Positions 1 to 9,049 of a stretch of 56,705 nt of DNA are shown here, one piece after another. The notes under the pieces are model-generated. The model was not told where the DNA came from and ran no database searches. It saw only the letters and a program-made list of their open reading frames with translations. Source of the stretch: Myxococcales bacterium (GTDB lineage Bacteria; Myxococcota_A; Polyangia; Polyangiales; Houyiibacteriaceae); assembly GCA_024640845.1 (NCBI GenBank), contig JAHEEE010000019.1, positions 1 to 56,705 on the forward strand. The letters are read 5' to 3'. A program made the position numbers and the translations under genes. The stretch's first letter is position 1. Each line of letters opens with the position of its first letter.

Positions 1-2
1 GT

Positions 3-305
3 CAGCGGATCGAACGTGGTGAGGCCGAAGTCGAGTGGTGGTCATGCCGCGCCTGGCGGCCGAAGACGATTTTCACCGAAGACGAAAATCGTCCATCGTA
101 CCTACCCATGGTTCGACGCCGGCGGAAAAAGAGGTTGGTGGTGGGTACCCCAACACGCTTTCGTCGCAAAGACGCCGTGGCGGTCCTCGTCGATCAGGCG
201 CGACGGGAAGAGGCGCACAACGCACTGCAAGAGGCGGGGTTCGTCCCCATGGAGACGGACCCGAGCGGTTGCGAGGCGGACAGCGTGTCCCATACCAAAG
301 ACTGA
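3..305 (+). CDS. 3' end of an unrecognised gene (5' truncated by window edge)
   Basis: A frame is open from the first bases of the window to a TGA at 303-305, two bases before the AsmA start, so this reads as the last 100 codons of a gene whose start lies outside. The first internal ATG is at 108, which would give only 65 residues. The translated tail is rich in Arg/Lys in its middle (MVRRRRKKRLVVG) and then forms a likely amphipathic helix followed by an acidic end (SVSHTKD). I do not recognise a family. Tight spacing to the next gene suggests co-transcription with AsmA. It could still be a chance open frame, because only one edge of the gene is visible. Confidence 0.4.
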   Translation, partial: QRIERGEAEVEWWSCRAWRPKTIFTEDENRPSYLPMVRRRRKKRLVVGTPTRFRRKDAVAVLVDQARREEAHNALQEAGFVPMETDPSGCEADSVSHTKD

Positions 306-306
306 G

Positions 307-3108
307 ATGGGAAAACCGCTTCGAATTACGCTGATCGTGACCGGGCTCTTGCTGACCTTGCTGGTCTTCGGAGCCGTGGTTGTGCCGCTGCTCTTCGAGG
401 ACCGTATCGTTCAGCTTCTCCGCACGGAGCTCAATGAGCGTCTCGATGCAGAGGTCGAGCTAGCCGACGTCGACCTCTCGTTCCTTTCTACGTTTCCTAC
501 GTTCACAGCCGAGGTGACGGAGCTCAGGGTGACGGGCAAAGGCGAGTTCGAGGGCGTCCAACTTCTGCGAGCGAGCTCGGTGGGAGCGGGGCTCGACTTG
601 CTTGCCCTGCTTTTTGAAGACCGGATTCGGATCACGTCGGTGACGGTCGATCAACCGGACGTCCACGTCATCATCACCAAAGAAGGCGCGGCCAACTACG
701 ACATCCTCGGCGACCTGGTCGAGCCGTCCGAAGACAATGAGGACGCCGAGGATCAACTCGGTTTCGAAATCGAACGCTACACGGTCAACGAGGGCCAGAT
801 TCACTACGAGGAGCCGGGGGTCGATGTCCTGGCAACGAGTGTGAATCACGATGGACGCCTGCGGGTCGCGGGGGATCGCGAGGAGCTCTCGTCAAAGACC
901 CGTATCGAAGAGCTCTCCATCCGTCTGGGTGGCATTCGCTACCTCAAAAAAGCGTGGGTCGGAGTCGAGATCGACGGCGTCCTCGAAAGCGAGCGGGCCC
1001 GACTCACGCTCAACGCGATCAAAGTGATGGTCAACCGACTTGCAATCGAAGGATTGGGCTCGATCGCGTGGTCTGGCGAGGGGACGGAAGTCGACCTGAC
1101 GTTTGCGTCGCCCGAGGGCCTTCCGATCAAGGCGCTGATCTCCGCCGTGCCGAACGCGTATGCGGCCGACTTCGACGGTCTGCAGGCAAGCGGCAGCTTC
1201 GGCTTGCGCGGCACCGTCCGGGGCCAACTGGGACCGGACGACAACGACATTCCGTCGTTCGCGGTGAGCGCGCGCGTTCGCGGCGGCGCGCTCAAGTACC
1301 CCGACCTCCCGCTCGGACTGACCGATATCGAGCTCGATGCGACGCTCGACCACCCCGGCGGGAACCTCGAGAAGCTCAAGGTGAACGTGCCGAAGTACGG
1401 CCTCCGCGCCGCAAAGAGTCACGCGAACGGAAGCCTACGGCTTTCGCGCCCGCTTTCGGGTCCGGACATCGTGCTGGCGCTCGATGGTCGCTTCGACCTC
1501 GCGGAGATCGCGGACGCCTATCCGATCCCAGAGGTCGAGGGGCTTGCGGGGCTCGTCGAGGCCAGGGTCGATCTCAGTGCGCAAGGGGAGCGGGTCGAGA
1601 AGCTCACCGGTTCGATTTCGGCGCGCGACGTGACCTACCGGACCTCCGACGGCCAGGGCGTCACCGTCTCCGAGGCCCGCGTGGATCTCTCGCCCGCGAG
1701 CACCACAATCCAGGCTCTTCGCGCCAAGGTGGGGACGAGCGACGTCAGCGTCCGCGGTGTGACCTCGCCACTGACGACCTTCCTGTCGGACGGACAGAAG
1801 ATCACGGCCAGCCTTTGGCTCACCTCGAACAGGCTTCGGGTGGAGGACTTTCTCGAGGAATCGAAAGAGACGCCGACCGGGAAGGGCGAGGACACCCAAG
1901 CCCCGTTCCTTCTTCCCGACAACCTCGACGCCAAGCTCGACCTGGACGTGAAGACTTTGACATACGGCGAGTTGGTGCTCGAGAGCTTCAAGGGCTCCGG
2001 CCGCATTCGAAACCAAAAGCTCATCCTCGAGGGTGTTCGGGCGAACGCGCTCGGGGGCTCGATGAAGCTCGACGGGACGCTGACGACTCGACCAAACCGA
2101 CCTGCGACCTTCGACATGACCTACAGTGTCGACAAGGTCAGCTTCGCCAAGGCCTTCGACGCGCTCCCGTCGATGCGCGCCTACGCGCCCATCGCTCGCT
2201 ATCTCGACGGGAGGTTCTCGACCGACCTTCAAGCGAGCGGCACGCTCGGCGACGACCTATCCCCGAAGCTCGATTCGGTCAACGCCGGCGGCCTCGTGGC
2301 GGCCCTGCAAACCAAGCTGAGCAGCGAGTTCAAGCCTCTCCAAATGTTGACCGGCGCAGTCCCCGCCATTCCCAAGCCGCTCAGCGTCGAAGGCTTCAAG
2401 ACTCGTTTCGCGATCAAGGACGGCGGGGTCGAGGTGAAGCCGTTCACCGCGACAGCCAAAGGGCTTACGATGTCGGTCAGCGGGCGACACGGGCTCGATC
2501 AGGAGATGCGTTATCGCGTGTCGACCGAAGTGCCTATCGACAGTCTGACCTCGAAGCTCAGCGCAGAGGTGAAGAAGCTGGGGATCGACGTTGCCAAAGT
2601 CAAGAACGTCGGCATCAACGCGGATCTGACGGGCTCGATCACGAACCCGCGCGTGTCGGTGAACGTCGATACTGGAGGGCTCCGAAGCGCGGCCGCCGAC
2701 GCACTTTCAACCGAGCTCGCTGAGCAGCGCGTCCGTGCGCTCGAAGAGGCGCAAAAGCAGGGAGCGCGTTTGGTTGCCGAGGCGGAGAAGCAGGCAGAGC
2801 GTATTCGGTCCGAGGCCAAGCGCGCGGCGGAGAAAGTTCGGAAAGAGGGCTATGCCAGGGCCGACCAGGTCGAGCGCGAGGCGGCAGGCAATCCGATCGC
2901 CGAGATCGCCGCGCGGGAGGGCGCCAAGCGCATTCGGAGCGAAACCGACAAGCGCGTGAACCAGGCGATTGAGGAAGCCGATCGGAGAGCGGACCAGGCG
3001 GTGGCCGAGGCGAAGAAACGCGAAGCCGCTCTGATCAAAGAGGCGGCCATCCGGAGCCAGCAGGCGACTGACCAGGTGGAGAAGCAGACCAGCGAGAAGC
3101 TTCGTTAG
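307..3108 (+). CDS. AsmA-family envelope protein with C-terminal Ala/Glu/Lys coiled coil
   Basis: This 933-residue protein starts with one N-terminal membrane helix (LRITLIVTGLLLTLLVFGAV) and continues with the AsmA layout: the family opening (RTELNERLDAEVELADVDLS) and a long beta-rich body. AsmA-like proteins sit in the inner membrane facing the periplasm and are linked to lipid transport between membranes and outer-membrane assembly. The frame is open upstream, but the ATG at 307 is preferred because it starts directly before the membrane helix. Unusually, residues about 800 to 933 form a highly charged Ala/Glu/Lys/Arg heptad region (for example KQAERIRSEAKRAAEKVRK) that is not part of the AsmA fold. 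The role of that tail is unknown. The family call is firm, the function is inference. Confidence 0.85.
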   Translation: MGKPLRITLIVTGLLLTLLVFGAVVVPLLFEDRIVQLLRTELNERLDAEVELADVDLSFLSTFPTFTAEVTELRVTGKGEFEGVQLLRASSVGAGLDLLALLFEDRIRITSVTVDQPDVHVIITKEGAANYDILGDLVEPSEDNEDAEDQLGFEIERYTVNEGQIHYEEPGVDVLATSVNHDGRLRVAGDREELSSKTRIEELSIRLGGIRYLKKAWVGVEIDGVLESERARLTLNAIKVMVNRLAIEGLGSIAWSGEGTEVDLTFASPEGLPIKALISAVPNAYAADFDGLQASGSFGLRGTVRGQLGPDDNDIPSFAVSARVRGGALKYPDLPLGLTDIELDATLDHPGGNLEKLKVNVPKYGLRAAKSHANGSLRLSRPLSGPDIVLALDGRFDLAEIADAYPIPEVEGLAGLVEARVDLSAQGERVEKLTGSISARDVTYRTSDGQGVTVSEARVDLSPASTTIQALRAKVGTSDVSVRGVTSPLTTFLSDGQKITASLWLTSNRLRVEDFLEESKETPTGKGEDTQAPFLLPDNLDAKLDLDVKTLTYGELVLESFKGSGRIRNQKLILEGVRANALGGSMKLDGTLTTRPNRPATFDMTYSVDKVSFAKAFDALPSMRAYAPIARYLDGRFSTDLQASGTLGDDLSPKLDSVNAGGLVAALQTKLSSEFKPLQMLTGAVPAIPKPLSVEGFKTRFAIKDGGVEVKPFTATAKGLTMSVSGRHGLDQEMRYRVSTEVPIDSLTSKLSAEVKKLGIDVAKVKNVGINADLTGSITNPRVSVNVDTGGLRSAAADALSTELAEQRVRALEEAQKQGARLVAEAEKQAERIRSEAKRAAEKVRKEGYARADQVEREAAGNPIAEIAAREGAKRIRSETDKRVNQAIEEADRRADQAVAEAKKREAALIKEAAIRSQQATDQVEKQTSEKLR

Positions 3109-3201
3109 GGGGCTCGCGTCGATGCGCTCGAGGCGTCACCCTGACGTGGGTTTGACCTAAGTTTTACAAACGGGGCGCGATGCAGACCTTAGATTATCGG
3201 C

Positions 3202-4347
3202 ATGGTAGCGCGAGTAGAATCGACGAACGGCCCCAATCGGCTGGTCGACCGACTGGTTCATCACGGCGAGGTTGCATCATTTCGCGATCTCTGCGAGCGA
3301 GTTCTCACCTCGAAAACGCGGTACCTTGTTCTCGACCTGGACCGGACGACTCACCTCGGGCGTGACCTCGGGCAGGACCTCGGCTGGGAGCTCTGCGCCT
3401 ATCAGGGCTACGGGAGCGAGCACTTCGAAACCATCGAAGACCGCCAGGAGAGCGGGCGTTTCCTCCTCGACTGGGCACACCCTCGGAAGACTGCGCGCTA
3501 CCTCGCGCAGAGCTTGAGGATTTGGGCCTATCCCGGCGTGTACTATGGGTTTTGGGGAAAGGCCGCCGCGCGTGTCGACTGGCTTCGGCGGCGTGGGTTT
3601 CGCCACTTCGTTTCGGATCCGGTGCGTGCTGCACAGCGAGTCCCTCAGCTCACGCTGCTCCGGCACCTCGAAACCACGCCGGATGACGTGCTCCGCAGGC
3701 TCGCGCTGCAGATCTGGGCGCGGTACCAGCCTGACCAGGTAATCGACCGCGCCGACCTCGACTGGGTCCGAAGCCGGTGGCCTCAGGTGGAGGTCGTGCT
3801 CAGTAGCGCGTCACCCAAGCCGACTGTCGAGGTCGCCGGCGAGGCGCTGGGCGTGGACCATATGCACTATTCGACCCTCGACCACATCAACAGCGGGGAG
3901 GCGAAGATCGAGCGTCTTCGAGAGCTCTGCGCTCGCGTGGGCGATCCGGAGGTCGAAATCGTCGGCATCAGCGATACCAGCCGTGGCGAGGATCACTGTT
4001 GGGCGCAACATTTCACACGGGTCGTAGACATCAACAGCCCGACGCCCTTTCCGGCGATCGTCTCGAGCGATTCGCCACTGCTCGAAGTGCACTCCGCCAC
4101 GCTGCTTAGCAAGCACGAGCGCGCGCGCCGCGCTGCCGGCGACGCAGCCTACCTCGACCCGCGCCGAGAGAAACTTGCGCCGCCGCAGAAGAAGGTCGAG
4201 CTGACGCGCGAGGATCTCGAACGCCGTGTCGGCTGGGTTCTTCGGCGCGTCAACGCCCTCGCAACCGCCCCCAGCCAAATCACGGGGGATATCGCGTACC
4301 GCCTCGCCCTGTTGCAGGAAGCCTCGACGAGCTTCGTCCGCGCATAG
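3202..4347 (+). CDS. HAD-superfamily hydrolase-like protein
   Basis: The 381-residue protein has a HAD motif I (VLDLDRTTH) with Asp45 as the expected nucleophile, Asp47 as acid/base and Thr49. A motif II Ser lies in the VVLSSASPK stretch, with a nearby Lys, and an acidic motif in GISDTSRGEDH would bind Mg2+. Between motif I and motif II lies a large insertion (about residues 50-195, rich in Trp and Tyr) that would act as a cap domain. After the HAD core there is a helical C-terminal extension of about 80 residues. It may be a phosphatase or phosphotransferase, but the substrate cannot be read from sequence. It stands alone, with 93 bases before it and no clear Shine-Dalgarno at the ATG at 3202. 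Confidence 0.7.
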   Translation: MVARVESTNGPNRLVDRLVHHGEVASFRDLCERVLTSKTRYLVLDLDRTTHLGRDLGQDLGWELCAYQGYGSEHFETIEDRQESGRFLLDWAHPRKTARYLAQSLRIWAYPGVYYGFWGKAAARVDWLRRRGFRHFVSDPVRAAQRVPQLTLLRHLETTPDDVLRRLALQIWARYQPDQVIDRADLDWVRSRWPQVEVVLSSASPKPTVEVAGEALGVDHMHYSTLDHINSGEAKIERLRELCARVGDPEVEIVGISDTSRGEDHCWAQHFTRVVDINSPTPFPAIVSSDSPLLEVHSATLLSKHERARRAAGDAAYLDPRREKLAPPQKKVELTREDLERRVGWVLRRVNALATAPSQITGDIAYRLALLQEASTSFVRA

Positions 4348-4449
4348 ACAACACGGTCGCCCCCTGGAGGTCTCTTGCACATGGGCGCTGGCGGCTTCGC
4401 CGAGATCGGGTAGTTCAGTCGCGTTTTTCCGTCGTTTAGCGAGTTGCTC

Positions 4450-6015
4450 ATGTCTTGGATGAAACCTATTCGATTGCTCGTTGTCTTGACGCTGCTGACG
4501 TCCCTCGGGTGCAGCAGCTCTTCGAGCGACCGCAGCAGCGTACCGACTCCCGGCGATCCGCTGCCCGCTCTTCACGCGGTTCCCGGCGAGATCGACGTCG
4601 GCCGTATCGTGGATGCAACCGGGCGCGAGGTCTTGCTTCGTGGAGTCAACGTCAATGCGCACGTCGACTATTGGCAATACGACCCCGACTTGTTCACGAC
4701 GTACCCCTTCACAGAAGACGACGCCGACATGATCGCCGCGATGGGCTGGAACATGGTGCGCCTCCTTCTGAGTTGGTCCCGCATCGAGCCATCTCCCGGG
4801 GAATACGACGAGACCTACCTCGACGAGATTGCGGAGTCCGTCGCCATGCTGCGCGAGCGCGGCATCTACACACTGATCGACCTGCACCAGGACCCGTGGA
4901 GCCGCTACATCGTGGCTCCTGCCGATCAGGAGTGTCCGGCGGGCGCACGTCCGACCGGGGGGTGGGATGGTGCACCGGAGTGGGCGACTTTCGACGACGG
5001 CTTGCCGCGATGTGAAGTGATCGGCGCGCCACGTGAGCTCATTCCCGTCGTGCAAGCCGCGTGGAAGAACTTTCTCGACGATGTGGAGGGCCCCGGAGGC
5101 ATGGGGATTCGCGCGCGGTATGCGGCGATGTTTGGTCATTTGGTTGCGCGCTTCGCCAACGACGACTCCGTGGTTGGCTATGAGGTGATCAACGAGCCTG
5201 CCGTGTTCGAGCTCGGTCAAGAGACGCAGCTCACGGGTTTGTACGAAGATTGCCTGGCCGAGATGCGGGCGGCCGAAGAGGCCGTCGGCGCGCCGAAGCG
5301 ACTGTTCTTCTTCGAGCCGAGCGTTGGTTGGAACGCCGTTGGCTTGCCCGCGCCACCTCCCTTCGACCACGATGATCAGGTCGTGTACGCACCCCACATC
5401 TATCAGGGCGGCATCGACCCACCGCCGCTCGAGAGCGGTTTCGCGCAGGCAGCGCGAGACTCGGTCACGCTGTACGGCGGCGCTCCCGTCGTGACAACCG
5501 AGTGGGGAAGCGGCCCCGAGCGGGCCAAGGATCCCGAGGACGACTACTTCGAGCGCCATCTCGGCGAGCAGGAGAGGTATCTGTTCGGCGCGGCGATTTG
5601 GACCTGGCGCGAGGCGTGCGGCGACGCGCACAAGTACAATGATGTTCGCGACGGGCGCATTCCGTATGTCTGGGGCTTCTTCGAAGTGAACTGCGAAAAC
5701 AACAGCGTCGAAGGGCCGCGGACCGAGTATCGCGACGTCCTCCAGAAGATGAGCGTACGCTTCGCCCCTGGCCCGTTGAGCGAGGTCGACTGGGCGCAGG
5801 ACGACAGCGTACTCCGAGCGAGCGGAGATACCGCAGCGGCCGGCAACAGACTCGAGGTGTTCGTGCCGAGCGACGATCCCGCCTCGGTCGACGTCGAATC
5901 GAGCGGCCTCGGGGCGATCGAGCTGGTTCCTTGGTTCGGCGGCTCCCTCTTCTATGCACGAGCCGAGGGTGGGCCGTGGTCGATTCGGTTGGCGCTCTTG
6001 CCGTCAGGTTCGTAG
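4450..6015 (+). CDS. Lipoprotein glycoside hydrolase family 5 (endoglycoceramidase-like)
   Basis: This is a secreted (beta/alpha)8 glycosidase. The N-terminus is a lipoprotein signal, MKPIRLLVVLTLLTSLGC followed by a Ser-rich linker, so the protein is probably anchored to a membrane by Cys21. The catalytic domain begins with the GH5 strand VLLRGVNVNAH. The acid/base is Glu249 in VINEP and the nucleophile is Glu351 in VVTTEWGSG, with the His-Gln-Asp pocket at LIDLHQDPWSR. This pattern and the insertions resemble endoglycoceramidases more than cellulases, though the substrate is inferred. A TTG at 4444 and ATGs at 4450 and 4459 are all possible starts, and the last gives the cleanest signal peptide. 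The 3' end overlaps the convergent esterase gene by 12 bases. Confidence 0.82.
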   Translation: MSWMKPIRLLVVLTLLTSLGCSSSSSDRSSVPTPGDPLPALHAVPGEIDVGRIVDATGREVLLRGVNVNAHVDYWQYDPDLFTTYPFTEDDADMIAAMGWNMVRLLLSWSRIEPSPGEYDETYLDEIAESVAMLRERGIYTLIDLHQDPWSRYIVAPADQECPAGARPTGGWDGAPEWATFDDGLPRCEVIGAPRELIPVVQAAWKNFLDDVEGPGGMGIRARYAAMFGHLVARFANDDSVVGYEVINEPAVFELGQETQLTGLYEDCLAEMRAAEEAVGAPKRLFFFEPSVGWNAVGLPAPPPFDHDDQVVYAPHIYQGGIDPPPLESGFAQAARDSVTLYGGAPVVTTEWGSGPERAKDPEDDYFERHLGEQERYLFGAAIWTWREACGDAHKYNDVRDGRIPYVWGFFEVNCENNSVEGPRTEYRDVLQKMSVRFAPGPLSEVDWAQDDSVLRASGDTAAAGNRLEVFVPSDDPASVDVESSGLGAIELVPWFGGSLFYARAEGGPWSIRLALLPSGS

Positions 6016-6717
6016 CGCGATCTCGCGCACGAAGCGTCCGAGCGCCTCGATCACCTGCATCGGGATCTCGTGGCCGCCCCTGAACGGGATCCATTCGGTC
6101 TGAAGGCCCGCAGCGCGCATCGTGTCGCGGAGATCCTCCGCCGCCTCAAACGAAAGCAGCGGGTCGTGCTCTCCGTGGCTTTGGACCACGCGGAGGTTCT
6201 GGTGGCGCGACATGCCCGCCTGCCAAATCGACAGGTTCACGGCGGTTCCGGAGAGGATGACCAGGCCCGCCGGTGCGACATCGCGAGTGAACACGGTGTT
6301 GCATGCTGCCATCGAGCCTTGGGAGAAGCCTCCAATGACCAGTCGCTCGTCCGGGACCCCTAGATCTCGCTGCAACTCGGCCAGCATGACCACGATCTGG
6401 TCGGTCGCAGCCTCCATACCCGGGGGCACTTCGCGTGCATAGCTCCGCGGCCCTTCGGCCATCGCCGCCTCCGCGCGAGCGAGGTCGAGCATCCACCAGG
6501 CACGCGCCCCGGGCATCCCAGGCATCTCGTTCGGCGCCTCGGGGAACGCAAAGCGAACGTCGCGCGGCACGTCGAGCACTCGCCAGAGGCCGATCAAGTC
6601 TGTCCCAGGAGCCCCGAAGCCATGCATCAAGACTACGAGGGGCCCGTCGCCGCCCCCTTCACGGTCTTCGCCGCCGGTCAGCCGTACTGTGATTTCGCCG
6701 AATCGCTCTTGGCGCAT
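6004..6717 (-). CDS. Alpha/beta-hydrolase, carboxylesterase/phospholipase type
   Basis: The 237-residue cytosolic hydrolase carries a complete triad: nucleophile Ser132 in the elbow GGFSQGS, Asp185 in HGEHDPLL and His216 in GGHEIP. The oxyanion strand LVVLMHGFGA is near the start. Length and motif order fit the small bacterial carboxylesterase/phospholipase family (YpfH-like) that cleaves short acyl esters. No signal peptide is visible. It faces the GH5 gene tail to tail, with a 12-base overlap. The 56 bases that separate its start from galE, also on the minus strand, allow a galE-esterase transcript, but nothing in the sequence proves one. Confidence 0.8.
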   Translation of the reverse strand: MRQERFGEITVRLTGGEDREGGGDGPLVVLMHGFGAPGTDLIGLWRVLDVPRDVRFAFPEAPNEMPGMPGARAWWMLDLARAEAAMAEGPRSYAREVPPGMEAATDQIVVMLAELQRDLGVPDERLVIGGFSQGSMAACNTVFTRDVAPAGLVILSGTAVNLSIWQAGMSRHQNLRVVQSHGEHDPLLSFEAAEDLRDTMRAAGLQTEWIPFRGGHEIPMQVIEALGRFVREIALRT

Positions 6718-6773
6718 CTTGGGAGGCTAGCAGGTAGCGCGAGGCGCTGCGCGGTCTACCCCGATGCAAAGCG

Positions 6774-7793
6774 TTAGCCTGAAAAGCCTTCGGGGTTCGC
6801 CTGTTGCCACCGCCAGGCGTCCTCGACCATCGTGTCGAGGTCACGCTCGGCCTGCCATCCGAGCTCCTGCGAGGCGAGCGAGACATCGGCATAGCATTCG
6901 GCGATGTCTCCCGGCCTGCGCGGCAGGATCTCGCAGGGGATCGCCCGCCCGCTGGCTTTGCGCGCCGCCTCGACCATCTCGAGCACGCTGTGGCCAGTGC
7001 CCGTGCCGAGGTTGTACGTCGCGCAACCGTTGGTCTCAGCGAGCTTGCGAAGCGCGGCGACGTGCCCGAGCACGAGATCGACTACGTGCACGTAGTCGCG
7101 CACGCCGGTGCCGTCCCTTGTGGGGTAGTCGTCACCAAACACCCGAAGGTGAGGGCGCCGGCCGACCGCGACCTGCATGATGTACGGCATCAGGTTGTTC
7201 GGTACGTCTCGCGGGTCCTCGCCAATCCGGCCGCTAGCGTGCGCACCGATCGGGTTGAAGTAGCGGAGTGAGATCACCTTCCAAGCGGGATCCGATGCGG
7301 CCAAGTCCGCGAGGATTCGCTCGATGACCAGCTTGGTGCCACCGTATGGATTCGTTGCGCTCGTTGGGAAATCCTCGCGGATCGGTAGCGAGGCGGGATC
7401 ACCGTAAACTGTCGCAGAGGAGCTGAACACGATGCGTCGCAATCCATGCTCTTTCATCGCGCGAAGCAGGCTCAGGGTGCCCGAGACGTTGTTGTGATAG
7501 TAGCGGAGCGGCATCTGCACCGACTCTCCAACCGCCTTGAGCCCAGCGAAGTGGATCACGGCTTCGAAGTCATGTGCGCCAACGACCCGGCTCGTCGCGG
7601 ACTCATCCAGGAGGTCGACTTGTTCGAAATGCAAGACCTTGCCGGTAATCTCTTGGACGCGCCGAAGCGACTCGCGCGAGCTGTTGCAGAGGTTGTCGAG
7701 CACGACGACCTCATAGCCGGCATCCAGAAGCTCGACACAGCAGTGGCTTCCGATGTAGCCCGCGCCCCCAGTGACGAGGATGGTTCCTTTCAT
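6774..7793 (-). CDS. galE: UDP-glucose 4-epimerase
   Basis: GalE interconverts UDP-glucose and UDP-galactose using bound NAD+. The 339 residues match the usual family length. The NAD-binding Rossmann motif VTGGAGYIG is at residues 7-15, the catalytic Ser125 lies in FSSSATVYG, and the Tyr150-Lys154 pair lies in NPYGGTKL. The C-terminal half keeps the epimerase signature [12 protein letters not shown]. The ATG at 7793 is followed at once by the first Rossmann strand, so the start is secure. Its product would feed cell-surface polysaccharide synthesis. No galactose operon genes are next to it, although a GH2 beta-galactosidase is encoded some 41 kb away in the same window. Confidence 0.95.
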   Translation of the reverse strand: MKGTILVTGGAGYIGSHCCVELLDAGYEVVVLDNLCNSSRESLRRVQEITGKVLHFEQVDLLDESATSRVVGAHDFEAVIHFAGLKAVGESVQMPLRYYHNNVSGTLSLLRAMKEHGLRRIVFSSSATVYGDPASLPIREDFPTSATNPYGGTKLVIERILADLAASDPAWKVISLRYFNPIGAHASGRIGEDPRDVPNNLMPYIMQVAVGRRPHLRVFGDDYPTRDGTGVRDYVHVVDLVLGHVAALRKLAETNGCATYNLGTGTGHSVLEMVEAARKASGRAIPCEILPRRPGDIAECYADVSLASQELGWQAERDLDTMVEDAWRWQQANPEGFSG

Positions 7794-8560
7794 GTGTCGG
7801 CCCAGACATTCCCCGAGCTCCCGCTCGTATAGCCGAATGAAGTCCTCGTTTTCGCGAACACGAGCTTCAGGATGTCACGGATCGAATCTTGTGCATGCTG
7901 TGAGCGCACGCGCCGCTCCACCATCGAGAGCACCCGCACGATTTACAGGATAAGACTAAATCCTTGGAATGAAAAGCGACTGAGTCCCTCCCGAGCGAAA
8001 GGTCGTTCACGTAGCCTTCGAAGTGGGCGCGCGGCGATGACGGTCTCGTCAGATCCCTACGAGCGTAGTCCTTCGCGGGTCGGCGGCTAGCCGCCCCGGT
8101 TCTTGAATTTCTCCGGGTCGATCTCGAGCGTCGGCCCCTGCTCACCCTCGTCGCTTGCGAACTCGAGGTACAGGGTCCCGATCAAGCTGCGCCCCAACGG
8201 GACGAGGTGGGAAAGGACCAAAGCGGCACCGCAACGAACGACCCTTCGCCGCGTAGGGCACCGGGCCGGCGCTCTCCTTGGCAGGTAGAGTCCGCGCTGC
8301 AGGCAGGGGGCGTTGTCGGAACGACTCGGATCGCGCTTCTGGAGGGGTCTGCTTGGCGGTCGAACGTGACATGCCCGGAGTGGTACACGGCACGTGCCAC
8401 CGAAAAACCACAATGATTTCAGGGACAGCACCATGTTTTCGACGAAAAACGACGACGGTCGTCATCACTCGGCGACGCTGAGCATCACTTGACGGCCTCG
8501 CGCCGCAAAGGTGTCGAGCAGGCTGGCGGCCCAACAGTGCTATCCTCAGGCGAGGTCATC
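7794..8560. other. 767-base gene-free stretch with a possible decayed gene tail
   Basis: No convincing gene lies here. GalE leaves on the minus strand and the CBS gene on the plus strand, so promoters for both must be inside. On the minus strand a frame closing at 8087 ends in a plausible protein tail (GRSLIGTLYLEFASDEGEQG, then about 15 more residues), whereas its upstream part is low-complexity Arg/Pro text with no recognisable start. That looks like the 3' remnant of a decayed gene, or a chance frame. A short inverted repeat followed by five A on the plus strand lies at 8445-8465. Local base composition is less GC-rich around 7930-7990. I saw no tRNA, repeat or mobile-element end. Confidence 0.5.
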
Positions 8561-8992
8561 ATGGCGACAGTTGCGCAACTCCTGGAACAGAAAGGCCACA
8601 ACGTGGAATCGATTGCGCCCCACGCGACGGTCTACGATGCGATCCGCCGCATGTCGGACTTGGACATCGGCGCCCTCGTCGTCCTGGACGACGGCAAAGT
8701 CGTTGGCGTGATCACCGAGCGGGACTACGCTCGCAACGTGTTTCTCAAGGGAAAGGCTTCGCCCACGACCCCAGTTCGAGATGTCATGGCGGACGATATC
8801 TTGTTCGTCGGCCGCGACAAGACCACTCGCGACTGCATGGCGATCATGACCGGAAAGCGTACGCGCCATCTCCTCGTGATGGAGGACGACGAATTGTTGG
8901 GCATCCTTTCGATAGGCGACCTCGTTCGGAGCATCGTGGCCGAGCAGGACATGGCGATCGAGCAACTCGAGCAATACATCCACCGAGGCTGA
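8561..8992 (+). CDS. CBS-domain pair protein
   Basis: The 143-residue protein consists of two CBS domains in tandem and little else. The first covers about residues 5-60 (VYDAIRRMSDLDIGALVVLD) and the second about 75-130, beginning PVRDVMADDILFV. Each ends in the typical VVGVITERD-like or LLGILSIGDLV strand-helix. Such stand-alone pairs bind adenine nucleotides and often regulate a partner, but the partner is not evident here. The start at 8561 is chosen over an earlier GTG-like frame opening because a Shine-Dalgarno-like AGGCGAGG lies 6 bases upstream and the CBS fold begins immediately. The NnrU-like gene follows after 57 bases on the same strand. Confidence 0.85.
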   Translation: MATVAQLLEQKGHNVESIAPHATVYDAIRRMSDLDIGALVVLDDGKVVGVITERDYARNVFLKGKASPTTPVRDVMADDILFVGRDKTTRDCMAIMTGKRTRHLLVMEDDELLGILSIGDLVRSIVAEQDMAIEQLEQYIHRG

Positions 8993-9049
8993 GCGGGACG
9001 GGCGCGAGATCGTGATTCCGTTCAAACGATCGTAGGCTAGGCTTGCGCG

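Noticed and set aside
954-2723. 589-codon plus-strand frame inside AsmA
   Set aside because: It is a shifted frame of the AsmA gene, extremely rich in Arg and Pro with no family features.
3134-3146. 5-bp hairpin after the AsmA gene
   Set aside because: It is followed by no U-run, so it does not qualify as an intrinsic terminator.
3811-5631. 606-codon open frame on the minus strand across the HAD and GH5 genes
   Set aside because: It runs antisense to two genes with clear catalytic motifs and reads as Arg/Val/His-rich text without a domain. GC-rich DNA often leaves such frames open.
8445-8465. Hairpin followed by T-run on the minus strand, like a terminator
   Set aside because: No minus-strand gene lies upstream of it, since the CBS gene runs the other way, so it has nothing to terminate. 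The stem is also imperfect.
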